The notes: generated by a model not told the origin, from the letters alone. Shown: positions 6,799 to 16,055, counted from the first letter of the stretch. The stretch is DNA of 32,490 nucleotides from an uncultured Candidatus Pelagibacter sp. (GCA_905620495.1 CAJQTK010000003.1:1-32490); one strand, 5' to 3'. Numbers and translations are program-made.

Positions 6799-8229
6799 TT
6801 ATTTCCAACCTGTGACTGTTTTAACTTCTAGGTATTCTTCAAGACCCCACACTCCACCCTCTCGACCATTTCCTGATTGTCTAAATCCACCAAATGGGGT
6901 TCCTGGATCTGCAGCATTACCATTTATATATACACAACCTGATTTAAGTTTTTTTGCAACTCTATGAGCTTTTTCTTTATCTTCAGTTTGTAAATAATTT
7001 CCTAAACCATATTCAGTATTATTAGTAATTTCTATTGCCTCTTCTTCTGTCTCAAAAGGAATGATGGATAGAACAGGGCCAAAAATTTCTTTTTTTGCAA
7101 TTTCCATATCATTCGTAACATTTGTAAAAATCGTTGGCTTAATAAAATAACCTTTATTTAAATTGTTTGGTAGGTCGGGCCCACCTGCTGCTAATATAGC
7201 GCCTTCTTCAATACCACTTTTAATTAGACTAATAATTTTATCATATTGTGTTTTTGAAACTACAGGACCAATATGATCTCCTTTCTTTGAGGCTATATCT
7301 ACTTTTATAAGATTTGCTTCTTCCGCAGCCTCTTTAATAGCTCTTTGATAAATAGATTTTTCAACCAACATTCTTGTTGGTGCATCACATGATTGTCCAG
7401 AATTGCTCATAACGTTCCTAATTCCATCTCTAACTGCATTGGGGTAGGAGTCAGCAAAAACAATATTTCCACCTTTGCCTCCTAACTCCAAACAGACTCT
7501 TTTAATTGTTTCAGCTGCATTTTTAGAAATTAATCTTCCAGCCCTTGTTGACCCTGTAAAAGAAACCATATCAATATCAGGATGACTAGATATATGCGTC
7601 CCAACCCCAGCTCCATCACCATTAACTAAATTAAAAACCCCTTTTGGAAAATCAACTTCATCAATCATTTCAGCAAACAACATTCCTGAAATAGGAGCAA
7701 TTTCTGAAGGTTTTAAAATCATTGTGCACCCAGTTGCTAATGCTGGAATAACTTTTAAAGCAATTTGGTTAATAGGCCAATTCCAAGGAGTAATCAGTCC
7801 ACAAACACCAATCGGTTCATAACAAATATGGTTATTTGATTTTTCATTAAAGTGTTCGTCAAATTCAAAATCTTTAAGCCTTAGAATAAAATCTTCTAAA
7901 TGTGATTGACCAGAGGCAGTTTGTACCTCTGTTGCCCAATCCATAGGTGCGCCCATTTCTAACGATATAGCTTCAGCCATTTCTCTAGACCTTTTTTTAT
8001 AAACTGAGAGTAATTTTTCTAGATAGTTTAATCGGTCTTCTTTGGTGGTTTCTTTCCATGTTTCAAAAGCATTTTTAGCAGATTTAATTGCAGCATTGAT
8101 ATCTTCTTTTGAGCCTAAAGAAATAATCGCACATGGATCCTCATTACATGGGTTGATTACATTAAAGTCATTTGGTTTTTTTGGTTCAATCCATCGACCA
8201 TTGATATAAAATTTTCTCTTATCTAGCAT
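6799..8229 (-). CDS. NAD(P)-dependent aldehyde dehydrogenase
   Basis: A 476-residue member of the aldehyde dehydrogenase superfamily with a complete active site: Asn150 (TPWNWP), Lys173 (LKPSE), the cofactor-loop FTGSTRAG at 224-231, Glu248 in LELGGKGG, and nucleophile Cys281 in NSGQSCDAPTR. Length is normal for the soluble, non-CoA-acylating enzymes. It follows the 3-hydroxyisobutyrate-dehydrogenase-like gene by 21 bases in the tmm-dddK run. Possible substrates from context are malonate semialdehyde (after acrylate and 3-hydroxypropionate) or an aldehyde from methylated-amine breakdown. The sequence does not show the signature of methylmalonate semialdehyde dehydrogenase, so the substrate stays open. 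Family assignment is near certain. Confidence 0.93.
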   Translation of the reverse strand: MLDKRKFYINGRWIEPKKPNDFNVINPCNEDPCAIISLGSKEDINAAIKSAKNAFETWKETTKEDRLNYLEKLLSVYKKRSREMAEAISLEMGAPMDWATEVQTASGQSHLEDFILRLKDFEFDEHFNEKSNNHICYEPIGVCGLITPWNWPINQIALKVIPALATGCTMILKPSEIAPISGMLFAEMIDEVDFPKGVFNLVNGDGAGVGTHISSHPDIDMVSFTGSTRAGRLISKNAAETIKRVCLELGGKGGNIVFADSYPNAVRDGIRNVMSNSGQSCDAPTRMLVEKSIYQRAIKEAAEEANLIKVDIASKKGDHIGPVVSKTQYDKIISLIKSGIEEGAILAAGGPDLPNNLNKGYFIKPTIFTNVTNDMEIAKKEIFGPVLSIIPFETEEEAIEITNNTEYGLGNYLQTEDKEKAHRVAKKLKSGCVYINGNAADPGTPFGGFRQSGNGREGGVWGLEEYLEVKTVTGWK

Positions 8230-8250
8230 AATAATACTTTAACATGATAA

Positions 8251-9192
8251 TTATATTTCATATCCTTTTTCTTCTTGTTCGTTATCAATTAATTCATCTG
8301 GAAACCCATCTGCTCTAAAATCTACATTGTTTAAGTCTTCCATTCTCTTAACAATCATTGAAGACCAAGCTCTTGAGCCATATTTTTTTTGACCATCTTT
8401 AAATATTTTTACAATTAAAGGAGAAATTTCTAAAGGTGCATTCAACTTTTTAGCTAGATTATCAAACAGACCTGTATCTTTGAGAACAAGATCCATTGTG
8501 AAATTAATATTATATGAGCCATTTAAAATTACTTGGCTCTCAGTTTCGTGAACAAATGAATTTCCAGAGGAAATAGCTATACCTTTATAAACTTTTGATA
8601 AATCTAAATTATATTTTTTAGCAACAGTCCAAGCTTCGCCAAGAGCAACTAAATGAGTAGATGCTAAATAATTTGTAATTACCTTTAAAACAGTGGCTGA
8701 ACCAAGCTCTCCAGTATGTAAAACTTTTCTACCCATCACAGTTAACGCAGGTAATATTTTTTCAAAAGCATTTCTTTCACCGCCAACAAATATTGCAATA
8801 TTCCCAGTTGCCGCTCTATGACAACCTCCACTTACCGGACCATCTAAAGGTATACCATCTCTTTCTTTAACTAATTTGCCCAATCTTTTTATCTCAGACT
8901 CGTCTGTTGTACTCATTTCTAGCCAAATTTTATTTTTAGAAATACCAGCAATTACACCATCATTGCCCTCCATGACTTCAGCGCAAATTTTTGGAGAGGG
9001 GAGACATGTTATTATTAAATCAACTTGTTGCACTAATTCTTTAGGAGAATTTGCAATCTCTGCACCTTTATTTTGAAAATCTTTTGTAAGATCTTCATCT
9101 AAGTCTCTAACAGTTAATTCAAATTTATTTCTCAATAAACTATTAGCAAGTTTACCACCTACATTTCCAAGTCCTATAAAACCAATCTTCAT
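8251..9192 (-). CDS. 3-Hydroxyisobutyrate dehydrogenase-family oxidoreductase
   Basis: A 313-residue beta-hydroxyacid dehydrogenase. The N-terminal Rossmann motif GLGNVGGKLA (7-16) is followed by Asp30, suggesting NAD preference. The substrate motif DGPVSGGCHRAATG lies at 118-130, and the catalytic Lys170 with Asn174 lies in LKVITNYLAS. These are the standard family motifs. Likely substrates are 3-hydroxyacids: 3-hydroxypropionate would fit the neighbouring DMSP lyase, because acrylate can be hydrated to it, but tartronate semialdehyde or 3-hydroxyisobutyrate are also known for the family. It stands between the dddK-like cupin and the aldehyde dehydrogenase on the same strand, which suggests hydroxyacid to semialdehyde to acid as consecutive steps. 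That pathway is inference. Confidence 0.88.
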   Translation of the reverse strand: MKIGFIGLGNVGGKLANSLLRNKFELTVRDLDEDLTKDFQNKGAEIANSPKELVQQVDLIITCLPSPKICAEVMEGNDGVIAGISKNKIWLEMSTTDESEIKRLGKLVKERDGIPLDGPVSGGCHRAATGNIAIFVGGERNAFEKILPALTVMGRKVLHTGELGSATVLKVITNYLASTHLVALGEAWTVAKKYNLDLSKVYKGIAISSGNSFVHETESQVILNGSYNINFTMDLVLKDTGLFDNLAKKLNAPLEISPLIVKIFKDGQKKYGSRAWSSMIVKRMEDLNNVDFRADGFPDELIDNEQEEKGYEI

Positions 9193-9241
9193 TATAATCT
9201 TATATTTTAATTAATTTTTTTTAACTAATATACTTAAGATT

Positions 9242-9622
9242 TTAGTTTGTTGAAATATACTCAACCTCAGAGAAACGATCTGTTGGAAAAATCCAATAAA
9301 ATTCCAAGGTTTCTTTTCCAATATTTTTTAAAGCGTGTTCTGCATTTCCGGCTATATAAACTACATCACCTTTCTTAATCTCTTCAAGTTCACCAGATTT
9401 ATTTAATATTCCCGTTCCATTAGTAACTACATATATTTCTGCAGGTGAATGATAATGAAGAGTCAAGTTGCCCCCTGGAGCAATTTCAGCAAAACCAAGT
9501 GAAAGTCCAGAACTTCCCATAAAATCTGCATCAATTAAGAATTTCCACCTAACGCCTGGATATTTCTCAGTTGTTGACCACTCTTGATCAGAGACAGATT
9601 TAAGGTTTTTTATAAATATCAT
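9242..9622 (-). CDS. dddK: DddK-like cupin DMSP lyase
   Basis: A 126-residue single-domain cupin. Its residues fall at the same numbers reported for DddK of Candidatus Pelagibacter ubique: metal ligands His56, His58 and Glu62 (LHYHSPAE), His96 (NAEHAL), and tyrosines Tyr64 and Tyr122 in the active site. The length is also close to DddK (about 130). The reaction is cleavage of dimethylsulfoniopropionate to DMS and acrylate in the cytoplasm. It lies 20 bases after tmm and 49 bases before the hydroxyacid dehydrogenase on the same strand, so DMS could pass to Tmm and acrylate-derived products to the downstream dehydrogenases. The numbering match is from memory of the published enzyme and has not been aligned. 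Another small cupin function is the main alternative. Confidence 0.8.
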   Translation of the reverse strand: MIFIKNLKSVSDQEWSTTEKYPGVRWKFLIDADFMGSSGLSLGFAEIAPGGNLTLHYHSPAEIYVVTNGTGILNKSGELEEIKKGDVVYIAGNAEHALKNIGKETLEFYWIFPTDRFSEVEYISTN

Positions 9623-9642
9623 AAAAATTCACAACTTATCAA

Positions 9643-10983
9643 TTATTTTTTAGGTTGATCTAAAAAAGTTTTTAAAGAATCGTCCATTGCAACTTCCCAA
9701 TCTGTATGATGTTTTGGGCCGACTGATCCAGTTACAGGTGAAGGAAACGACTTATTTCTATATGTCATAATATTTTCTACCTTATGGTGCTCCCATTCTT
9801 TAAAAGTTTTTCTAATTAATTCAAAATCAATTTTTGGGTAATCAGACAAAGTATGAAGTTCTTTTGTATACTCAGTTTGAAAATCAATCATTTGATCAGC
9901 ACTTTCTAATTTTTCTTCTATTGATACCCATTTATTTATATCTTTTTCTATTTCTGAGTTATTTGGAATTTTAATTTTCCCCATTATAATATCTCTAGCA
10001 AACCAAGCCTGACAATCAAACATATTAAAAGTATGAAATTGATCTTGCATACCTAGGTATATTAATTTGTGATTATTTTGCCAAACCACACCTTTATACA
10101 ACTTTGGTGGATATAATCTATTTCCTGTATTTAATTTTAGATCCTCAGATAAAAAAGGAAAATGATGAAGGTAACCTGTGCATAAAATTATAGCATCTGT
10201 TTCCTGCACATGACCGTCTTTGAAAATTGCTTTATTGCCCTCAAGTCTATCTAAGTGGAAAACTTCTTTCATGCCATCTGGCCATTTAAATCCCATAGGA
10301 TTGTGTCGATAACCTATGGTAACACTTTTTGCTCCATACTTATGACACTGAAGAGCTACATCTTCAGCTGAATAACTGCTGCCTAAAACAACAACATTTT
10401 TACCTCTGAATTCTTCTGCATCTCTAAAATCATGAGAGTGCATTATTCTTCCGGGAAATGCTTTCATTCCTGGATATTCTGGTATGAATGGAACTGAGAA
10501 ATGACCAGTTGATACAATCACATAATCGAACACGTCTTTTGAAATTTTATCATTTTTTTTATCACGATAAGTAACTTCAAAACTATTACCATCATAAGAA
10601 ACATTGCTAACAGAGGTGTTAAATTTAATTTTAGATTTTAAATTTCCCTTTTTAACTCTACCTAAAATATAATCGTATAAAACTTCTCTAGGTGGAAAAG
10701 ATGGAATTGGTTTTCCAAAGTGCTCATCAAATGAATAGTCAGCAAACTCTAGACATTCTTTAGGGCCGTTTGACCAAAGATATCTATACATGCTATTAGG
10801 TATAGGATCACCGTATTGATCAGATCCTGTTCTCCAACTGTAATTCCATAACCCTCCCCAATCTTCTTGTTTATCAAAACAAACTATTTCAGGTATTTTT
10901 TCACCTTTTTTTTCAGCTTGTTCAAAAGATCTCAAGGCGGATAAACCACAAGGCCCAGCACCAATAATTGCTACTTTTGTCAT
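9643..10983 (-). CDS. tmm: Trimethylamine monooxygenase (flavin-containing monooxygenase)
   Basis: A 446-residue FMO. FAD-binding GAGPCG lies at 8-13, the FMO signature appears as FPGRIMHSHDFRD, the NADPH motif as LGSSYSAED, and MFDCQAW lies near the C-terminus. The segments DWGGLWNYSWRTG, NSMYRYLWSNGPKE and GMQDQFHTFNMFD agree closely with bacterial Tmm as I remember the Roseovarius and Methylocella proteins. Tmm converts trimethylamine to its N-oxide with NADPH and O2, and has been reported to oxidise DMS to DMSO. It is the first gene of the minus-strand run leading to dddK, the two dehydrogenases and GDPD. Its ribosome-binding site is strong. Confidence 0.93.
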   Translation of the reverse strand: MTKVAIIGAGPCGLSALRSFEQAEKKGEKIPEIVCFDKQEDWGGLWNYSWRTGSDQYGDPIPNSMYRYLWSNGPKECLEFADYSFDEHFGKPIPSFPPREVLYDYILGRVKKGNLKSKIKFNTSVSNVSYDGNSFEVTYRDKKNDKISKDVFDYVIVSTGHFSVPFIPEYPGMKAFPGRIMHSHDFRDAEEFRGKNVVVLGSSYSAEDVALQCHKYGAKSVTIGYRHNPMGFKWPDGMKEVFHLDRLEGNKAIFKDGHVQETDAIILCTGYLHHFPFLSEDLKLNTGNRLYPPKLYKGVVWQNNHKLIYLGMQDQFHTFNMFDCQAWFARDIIMGKIKIPNNSEIEKDINKWVSIEEKLESADQMIDFQTEYTKELHTLSDYPKIDFELIRKTFKEWEHHKVENIMTYRNKSFPSPVTGSVGPKHHTDWEVAMDDSLKTFLDQPKK

Positions 10984-10986
10984 AAA

Positions 10987-10994
10987 ATCACCTC
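10987..10994 (-). promoter_or_regulatory. Strong Shine-Dalgarno sequence of tmm
   Basis: Minus-strand GAGGTGAT, an eight-base match to the 16S anti-Shine-Dalgarno tail, ends three bases before the tmm ATG. It is the longest such match I noticed in the window and fits a first gene with high translation. Confidence 0.8.
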
Positions 10995-11063
10995 TCCCTA
11001 ATAAATTTATAACTGTACTTTACCAACAAAATGCTAAAAATTAATATAAAAAAATACTTTATT

Positions 11064-12092
11064 ATGAAAAAAATTATTATTATTGGAGCTGGAGCTATGG
11101 GGTCAGCATTCTCTGTACCATGTGTGGAAAATAAAAATGATGTAACGCTCATCGGTACTCACCTTGAAGATGATTTAATAAATAATATTAAATCAAACAA
11201 TAACCTTCATCCAGCTTTAAACGTAGAATTACCATCTCAACTAAAAGTAGAAAAGTTTGAGAAATTAAAACTAATTCTTGATGAGGGGGTAGATATTATT
11301 GTGGCAGGAGTAAGCTCTATAGGAGTTGAATGGTTTGTTCACCAAATAGCAAACAACTATAAAAAAAATCTTCCAATTATTTTATTAACAAAAGGTTTAG
11401 CGATAGAAGAGAACGAATTAATGACACTTTCGGATAAAATTAAAAAGCTTTTAAGAGAAAAAGGCCATACCGAAATAAATGTTTCAGCAATTAAAGGGCC
11501 ATGTCTAGCAGCTGGTCTTGCAAATAAAATGAGGACAAGCACAGTTATTGCAAACCCAGATATTAAAGAAACAGAGTTATTGAAAAAAATTATATCAACT
11601 GATTATTATGCAACAGAAATATCTGAGGATCTAACAGGTGTTGAATTAGCTGGTGCAATTAAAAATATATATTCAATGTTGATTGGGGCCTCTGAAGGAT
11701 TGAGCAACTCTAAAGCATCTAAAGAAATTCAGTCTAAATATTATTTAAATACATCGGCCTCATTAATTCATAGATCAATTTCTGAGATGGTTGAATTTGT
11801 TTCTCACTACGGAGGTAAAGCAGACACAGTTTATGGTTTAGCAGGTCTCGGAGATTTATATGTTAGCGCAATAGGAGGCAGAAACAGTTTAATGGGTAAA
11901 TATTTAGGTGAAGGATACCTTTATAATGAAGCTAAAGAAAAGTTTATGAAAAATGTCACAGTTGAAGGTGCGCAGCTTGCTTTAGAAATTGGTCCAAAAA
12001 TTTTACAAGAACTTAACTCAAAACATTTCCCACTTATGTTCAGTATGATAAAAACTATTTGTGAAAATAAAAAGTTAGAAATTAAATGGTAA
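11064..12092 (+). CDS. NAD(P)-dependent glycerol-3-phosphate dehydrogenase-like protein (GpsA family)
   Basis: A 342-residue protein from the chosen ATG at 11064; the frame opens at 11031, but the extra eleven residues precede the normal Rossmann start MKKIIIIGAGAMG (GAGAMG at 8-13). Other GpsA features are LLTKGL, IKGPCLAAGLA, the catalytic-lysine region ELAGAIKNIYSM, GLAGLGDLYVS, GGRNSLMGKYLG and VEGAQLA. The family interconverts glycerol-3-phosphate and dihydroxyacetone phosphate. The long insert around residues 205-230 (SNSKASKEIQSKYY) and a weaker match in the substrate domain suggest a divergent paralogue rather than the housekeeping enzyme. It leads a plus-strand run with a small protein, an iron alcohol dehydrogenase and an amidotransferase, so it may act on a different phosphopolyol. 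Confidence 0.75.
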   Translation: MKKIIIIGAGAMGSAFSVPCVENKNDVTLIGTHLEDDLINNIKSNNNLHPALNVELPSQLKVEKFEKLKLILDEGVDIIVAGVSSIGVEWFVHQIANNYKKNLPIILLTKGLAIEENELMTLSDKIKKLLREKGHTEINVSAIKGPCLAAGLANKMRTSTVIANPDIKETELLKKIISTDYYATEISEDLTGVELAGAIKNIYSMLIGASEGLSNSKASKEIQSKYYLNTSASLIHRSISEMVEFVSHYGGKADTVYGLAGLGDLYVSAIGGRNSLMGKYLGEGYLYNEAKEKFMKNVTVEGAQLALEIGPKILQELNSKHFPLMFSMIKTICENKKLEIKW

Positions 12093-12286
12093 AAAATATA
12101 TTAATATTTGTTTTTATAGTACTAGCTATGATCGTTACCTTAAATTTTAGTGATTATAATTTAAAAAGAGCAGTTGATGCTTGTCTTGCGGGAAGTCAAA
12201 AATTATCTGAATCTAAGATAACAGATCTCAAAGAAGCTAAAAAGTTTTGCGAAGAAGAAATTAAAAAAAATAAAATCAGTAAATAG
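12086..12286 (+). CDS. Small membrane-anchored or secreted protein, unknown function
   Basis: A 66-residue protein not recognised. The N-terminus (about 3-20, VKNILIFVFIVLAMIVTL) is one hydrophobic segment, and the rest is charged and helical with two cysteines (DACLAG and KKFCEEE) that could form a disulfide outside the cytoplasm. It overlaps the preceding GpsA-like gene by seven bases and ends exactly where the alcohol dehydrogenase begins, so it is embedded in an operon, which supports a real gene. Confidence 0.65.
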   Translation: MVKNILIFVFIVLAMIVTLNFSDYNLKRAVDACLAGSQKLSESKITDLKEAKKFCEEEIKKNKISK

Positions 12287-13444
12287 ATGAAGTCAAATTG
12301 GAATTATCCAACAACTGTTTGGACTGGAGAGGATAGATCAGCTGATCTTCCAGAAGCTTGTTTGGTAGCAAAAGTTAAGAATCCATTATTTGTTACAGAT
12401 AAAGATTTGGTTACTTTGCCAATGACAATTAAAACAATCAATAATCTTAAAAAAGTTTTTAAACATTTAAGTGTTTTCTCTAACTTTTCAGGAAATCCTT
12501 TTGGAAAAAATATTACGGAAGGTGTTGAGTTGTATAACAAACATAAATGTGACGGTGTTATAGCTTTTGGTGGTGGTAGTGCCCTAGATGTTGGAAAGGG
12601 AATTGCCTTTATGTGCGGTCAAACCAGACCATTATGGGATTTTGAAGATGTTGGAGATTATTGGAAAAGGGCAGATGAGAGTAAGATTTCCCCAATTATT
12701 GCAATACCAACAACTGCAGGCACAGGATCTGAAACTGGTAGGGCTTCTGCGATAGTTAATGAGGAGACGGGTGTAAAAAAGATAATCTTTCACCCAAAAT
12801 TTATGCCTACGATTGTTATTTTGGATCCACTATTAACAATTGATTTACCACCTAGAATTACAGCAGCCACAGGCATGGATGCTCTAGCTCATAACTTAGA
12901 AGCATTTTGTGCGTCAGGATTTCATCCAATGGCAGACGGTATTGCATTGGAAGGCATGAGATTAATAAAAAATTCTTTATCATTAGCAGTGAAAGATGGG
13001 AAAAATATTAAAGCAAGAACTGACATGTTGGCAGCAGCAAGTATGGGCTCTACAGCATTTCAAAAAGGATTAGGAGCCATTCATTCTTTAAGTCATCCAG
13101 TAAATGCTCAATTCAATGTTCATCATGGTTTATCAAATGCTATTTTTATGCCTTATGTTTTAACATTTAATAAAAATGAAATTTCAGAAAGAATAATTTC
13201 TACATGTGATTATCTTGGTTTAGAAAAATCTTTTGATAGCTTTATAAAATGGGTTATGGATCTTAGAGAAGAATTTAACATACCCCATAAACTCTCCGAT
13301 GTTATTGATGAAGAGAAGATAGATTTAGATAAACTTTCAAAAATGGCATTTGACGATCCATCTACAGGTGGAAATCCAAAAAAATTAACTAAAGAAGATA
13401 TGAAAATTATGTATCAACACAGTATTTCTGGAATATTATTTTAA
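12287..13444 (+). CDS. Iron-containing (group III) alcohol dehydrogenase
   Basis: A 385-residue Fe-ADH. NAD(P) binding is shown by GGGSALDVGKGIA (95-107), and PTTAGTGSE lies at 141-149. The metal site is Asp198 and His202 in MDALAHNLEAF plus the histidines of GAIHSLSHPVNAQFNVHHG. These match the family's Asp-His-His-His set, so the enzyme looks active. Substrate range in the family is broad (ethanol, 1,2-propanediol, butanol, methanol, 4-hydroxybutyrate and others) and cannot be read from the sequence. The start abuts the stop of the small protein with no gap, and the stop abuts the ATG of the amidotransferase, so the three are probably co-translated. The pairing with a glutamine amidotransferase is unusual. 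Confidence 0.9.
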   Translation: MKSNWNYPTTVWTGEDRSADLPEACLVAKVKNPLFVTDKDLVTLPMTIKTINNLKKVFKHLSVFSNFSGNPFGKNITEGVELYNKHKCDGVIAFGGGSALDVGKGIAFMCGQTRPLWDFEDVGDYWKRADESKISPIIAIPTTAGTGSETGRASAIVNEETGVKKIIFHPKFMPTIVILDPLLTIDLPPRITAATGMDALAHNLEAFCASGFHPMADGIALEGMRLIKNSLSLAVKDGKNIKARTDMLAAASMGSTAFQKGLGAIHSLSHPVNAQFNVHHGLSNAIFMPYVLTFNKNEISERIISTCDYLGLEKSFDSFIKWVMDLREEFNIPHKLSDVIDEEKIDLDKLSKMAFDDPSTGGNPKKLTKEDMKIMYQHSISGILF

Positions 13445-14236
13445 ATGAAAGGTTTTAATATTTTAATTTGTGAGGGGAACACTCCTGAAGAAGGAAAAAT
13501 TTTTCAAGATGTTGGAATAGCGACACACACAGAAAGTTTAAAAGAAAGCCTTGCCTATTATAATAAAAATTTGAGAATAGATGTTTTAAATCCCTGCTTG
13601 GAATTAAATTTAAACGAAGTTATTCCCAAATTAAAAAAATATGATGGATTAATTTGGGGAGGTAGTAGTTTAAATATTTATAATGATACTCCAGAAATAA
13701 GAAGACAAATTTCTTTTATGAAAGAGTGTTTTAAAAGTGTAAAGAAAATATTAGCAATCTGTTGGGGCATGCAAGTTGCTGTAACAGCAGCTGGTGGTGA
13801 GGTTAAAAAGGGAGTTAACGGTTCACATATTGGAATCGCAAATAATATTGAGCTAACCAATGAAGGTTTAAATAACCCACTCTACAAAGATAAAAGTAAT
13901 AAATTTAATACTCCTGCATTTAATTTTGATGAAGTGGTCACTACTCCGACAGAAGCAATTCATTTGGCATCAAATAAAATTAATAAAATACAAGGTCTTA
14001 ATTTTAAAAGTGGTGTTAGTGAAATTTGGGGTTTGCAGTATCACCCTGAAATTACTTATAAAAAAATGATAAATATTATCAAATTTAGAAAAGATGCCTT
14101 AATCAAAAAAAGAAATAGATTCAAAGACGAAGAAGAAATTAATAACCACATCAACTTTATTGAAGAAGAGATTAAAATTTCAAAAAAAGATTCTAGAATG
14201 CTAGAGTTAAGAAATTGGCTTAATATAATTAACTAA
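13445..14236 (+). CDS. Class I glutamine amidotransferase-like protein
   Basis: A 263-residue protein with a GMP-synthase-type glutaminase domain in about residues 1-215. The triad is Cys106 (AICWGMQ), His200 and Glu202 (LQYHPE). The oxyanion region WGGSSLNIY lies at 71-79. A charged helical tail (about 210-263) is not typical. No synthetase subunit is adjacent, so it could be a free-standing hydrolase of a gamma-glutamyl compound, or it could supply ammonia to a partner elsewhere. It directly follows the iron alcohol dehydrogenase without any spacer. The stop is three bases from the stop of the convergent fhs gene. Confidence 0.82.
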   Translation: MKGFNILICEGNTPEEGKIFQDVGIATHTESLKESLAYYNKNLRIDVLNPCLELNLNEVIPKLKKYDGLIWGGSSLNIYNDTPEIRRQISFMKECFKSVKKILAICWGMQVAVTAAGGEVKKGVNGSHIGIANNIELTNEGLNNPLYKDKSNKFNTPAFNFDEVVTTPTEAIHLASNKINKIQGLNFKSGVSEIWGLQYHPEITYKKMINIIKFRKDALIKKRNRFKDEEEINNHINFIEEEIKISKKDSRMLELRNWLNIIN

Positions 14237-14239
14237 TTT

Positions 14240-15925
14240 TTAAAATAGACCTTCGATTTCACCATCTTTATTCAGTTTAATAGAGTCTGCTGCTGGAACC
14301 CTTGGTAGTCCAGGCATAGTCATAACAGCCCCACAAATAACAACGATAAATTCTGCCCCAGAAGAAAGCTTAATTTCTCTAATTGGTAAAGCATGCCTTG
14401 TTGGAGCGCCTTTTAAGCTTGGATCTGTTGAAAAACTGTACTGAGTTTTCGCGATACAAATCGGGAAATCTCCATAACCAGCTTCTTCAAAGCTTTTTAA
14501 TTGATTTCTAATTTTGGTATCAGCAATAACCTCATCTGCTCTGTAAATCTCTTTTGCAATTGTTTCTATCTTTTTAAATAGTGGTGTTTTACTTTCATAT
14601 AAAAACTTGAATTTACCGTCATTTTTCTCACATAACCCAGCAACATGGCTTGCTAATTCTTTTGTTCCTTCGCCACCATTTGCCCAGTGTGTACAAAGAC
14701 TTGCCTTAACACCAATTCCATCACAAAATTCTATTAAAGCTTTCACCTCATTATCAGTATCTTTAATGAAATGATTAACAGCTACTGCAACAGGTAGATT
14801 AAATTTTTTAACATTTTCAATATGTCTCTGAAGATTAACTAAACCTTTTTTTAAAGCTTCAACATTTTCTGTTTTCAGCTCATCTTTAGCTACACCACCA
14901 TGCATTTTTAATGCTCTTATAGTTGCAACAACAACAACACAGTTTGGTTTTAAATTTGATTTTCTACACTTGATATCAAGAAATTTTTCAGCACCTAAGT
15001 CAGCACCAAAGCCTGCTTCTGTTACAACATAGTCAGCAAGTTTTAATCCAGTCTTTGTTGCAATTACAGAATTGCAACCATGTGCAATATTTGCAAAGGG
15101 ACCACCATGAATAATTGCAGGGTTGTTTTCTAATGTTTGAGTAACATTAGGTCTGATTGCATCTTTTAATAATACAGTCATCGGACCTTGAGCCTTTAAA
15201 TCTTTTGCATAAAGAGGTTTTTTATCTCTAGTGTAGGCAATTGTAATATTCCCTATTCTTTTTTCTAAATCTTCTAAATCATTCGATAAGCAAAAAATTG
15301 CCATGACCTCAGAGGCAACAGTTATATCAAAACCATCTTCTCTTGGAAAACCATTTGCTACACCACCTAAATTTATATTGATTGATCTTAAAGAACGATC
15401 ATTCATATCCATTACTCTTTTCCAAACAATACGTCTAACATCTATGTCTAATTTATTTCCCCAATAGATATGATTGTCAATTAAAGCTGACAATAAATTA
15501 TGAGCTGAAGTTATTGCGTGAAAATCTCCAGTAAAATGTAAATTAATTTGTTCCATTGGAACTACTTGGGCATATCCACCACCTGCAGCTCCACCTTTCA
15601 TTCCAAAAGAAGGACCAAGACTTGGTTCTCTTAAACATACAATAGATTTTTTTCCTATTTTATTTAATCCATCACTTAAACCAACAGAAGTAGTAGTTTT
15701 TCCCTCACCAGCAGGTGTAGGTGTAATGGCGGTTACTAAAATAAGTTTTCCATCTGGCTTATCTTTTAAAGTATTTAAATATTCTAAATTAATCTTTGCG
15801 ATATGTCTGCCCATAGGGCTAAATGCTGTGCTTTCATCGGGCACATTTATCTTCGCTAAAATATCATTTATAGGTTGCATTTTTGCTTCTCTAGCTATTT
15901 GAATATCTGACTTAACTTCACTCAT
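14240..15925 (-). CDS. fhs: Formate-tetrahydrofolate ligase
   Basis: A 561-residue enzyme, the usual length. The P-loop is [12 protein letters not shown] (68-79); other family motifs are [32 protein letters not shown] in the form [28 protein letters not shown] and TVTVMPGLP-type ending ([14 protein letters not shown]). It makes 10-formyl-THF from formate, THF and ATP, or runs in reverse to recover ATP during C1 oxidation. The Shine-Dalgarno AGGAGT lies seven bases before the start. It is divergent from soxBDAG, the product of which loads methyl-derived carbon onto THF, so both sides of the 130-base divergent region handle the same folate C1 pool. Confidence 0.97.
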   Translation of the reverse strand: MSEVKSDIQIAREAKMQPINDILAKINVPDESTAFSPMGRHIAKINLEYLNTLKDKPDGKLILVTAITPTPAGEGKTTTSVGLSDGLNKIGKKSIVCLREPSLGPSFGMKGGAAGGGYAQVVPMEQINLHFTGDFHAITSAHNLLSALIDNHIYWGNKLDIDVRRIVWKRVMDMNDRSLRSININLGGVANGFPREDGFDITVASEVMAIFCLSNDLEDLEKRIGNITIAYTRDKKPLYAKDLKAQGPMTVLLKDAIRPNVTQTLENNPAIIHGGPFANIAHGCNSVIATKTGLKLADYVVTEAGFGADLGAEKFLDIKCRKSNLKPNCVVVVATIRALKMHGGVAKDELKTENVEALKKGLVNLQRHIENVKKFNLPVAVAVNHFIKDTDNEVKALIEFCDGIGVKASLCTHWANGGEGTKELASHVAGLCEKNDGKFKFLYESKTPLFKKIETIAKEIYRADEVIADTKIRNQLKSFEEAGYGDFPICIAKTQYSFSTDPSLKGAPTRHALPIREIKLSSGAEFIVVICGAVMTMPGLPRVPAADSIKLNKDGEIEGLF

Positions 15926-16055
15926 CTAAAACTCCTATAAATTTAAATTAATATCGTGGCAGATTGATATCTTCTTTTCATAATTTTTAAAACTTCTAAA
16001 AAATAGATATAAAAAAAATAAGATCTATTTATATTGCTTTATATAAAAGTAAAAA

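Noticed and set aside
9196..9241. Inverted repeat aatctta/taagatt between the dddK-like and hydroxyacid dehydrogenase genes as a terminator
   Set aside because: Seven weak base pairs around 32 bases of A/T sequence, without a clear U run in the right place; not enough for a call.
16001..16030. Inverted repeat aaatagat/atctattt in front of soxB as a regulatory hairpin or riboswitch
   Set aside because: Eight A-T rich pairs around a 14-base A-rich loop are expected by chance here; no glycine or SAM riboswitch core was recognised.
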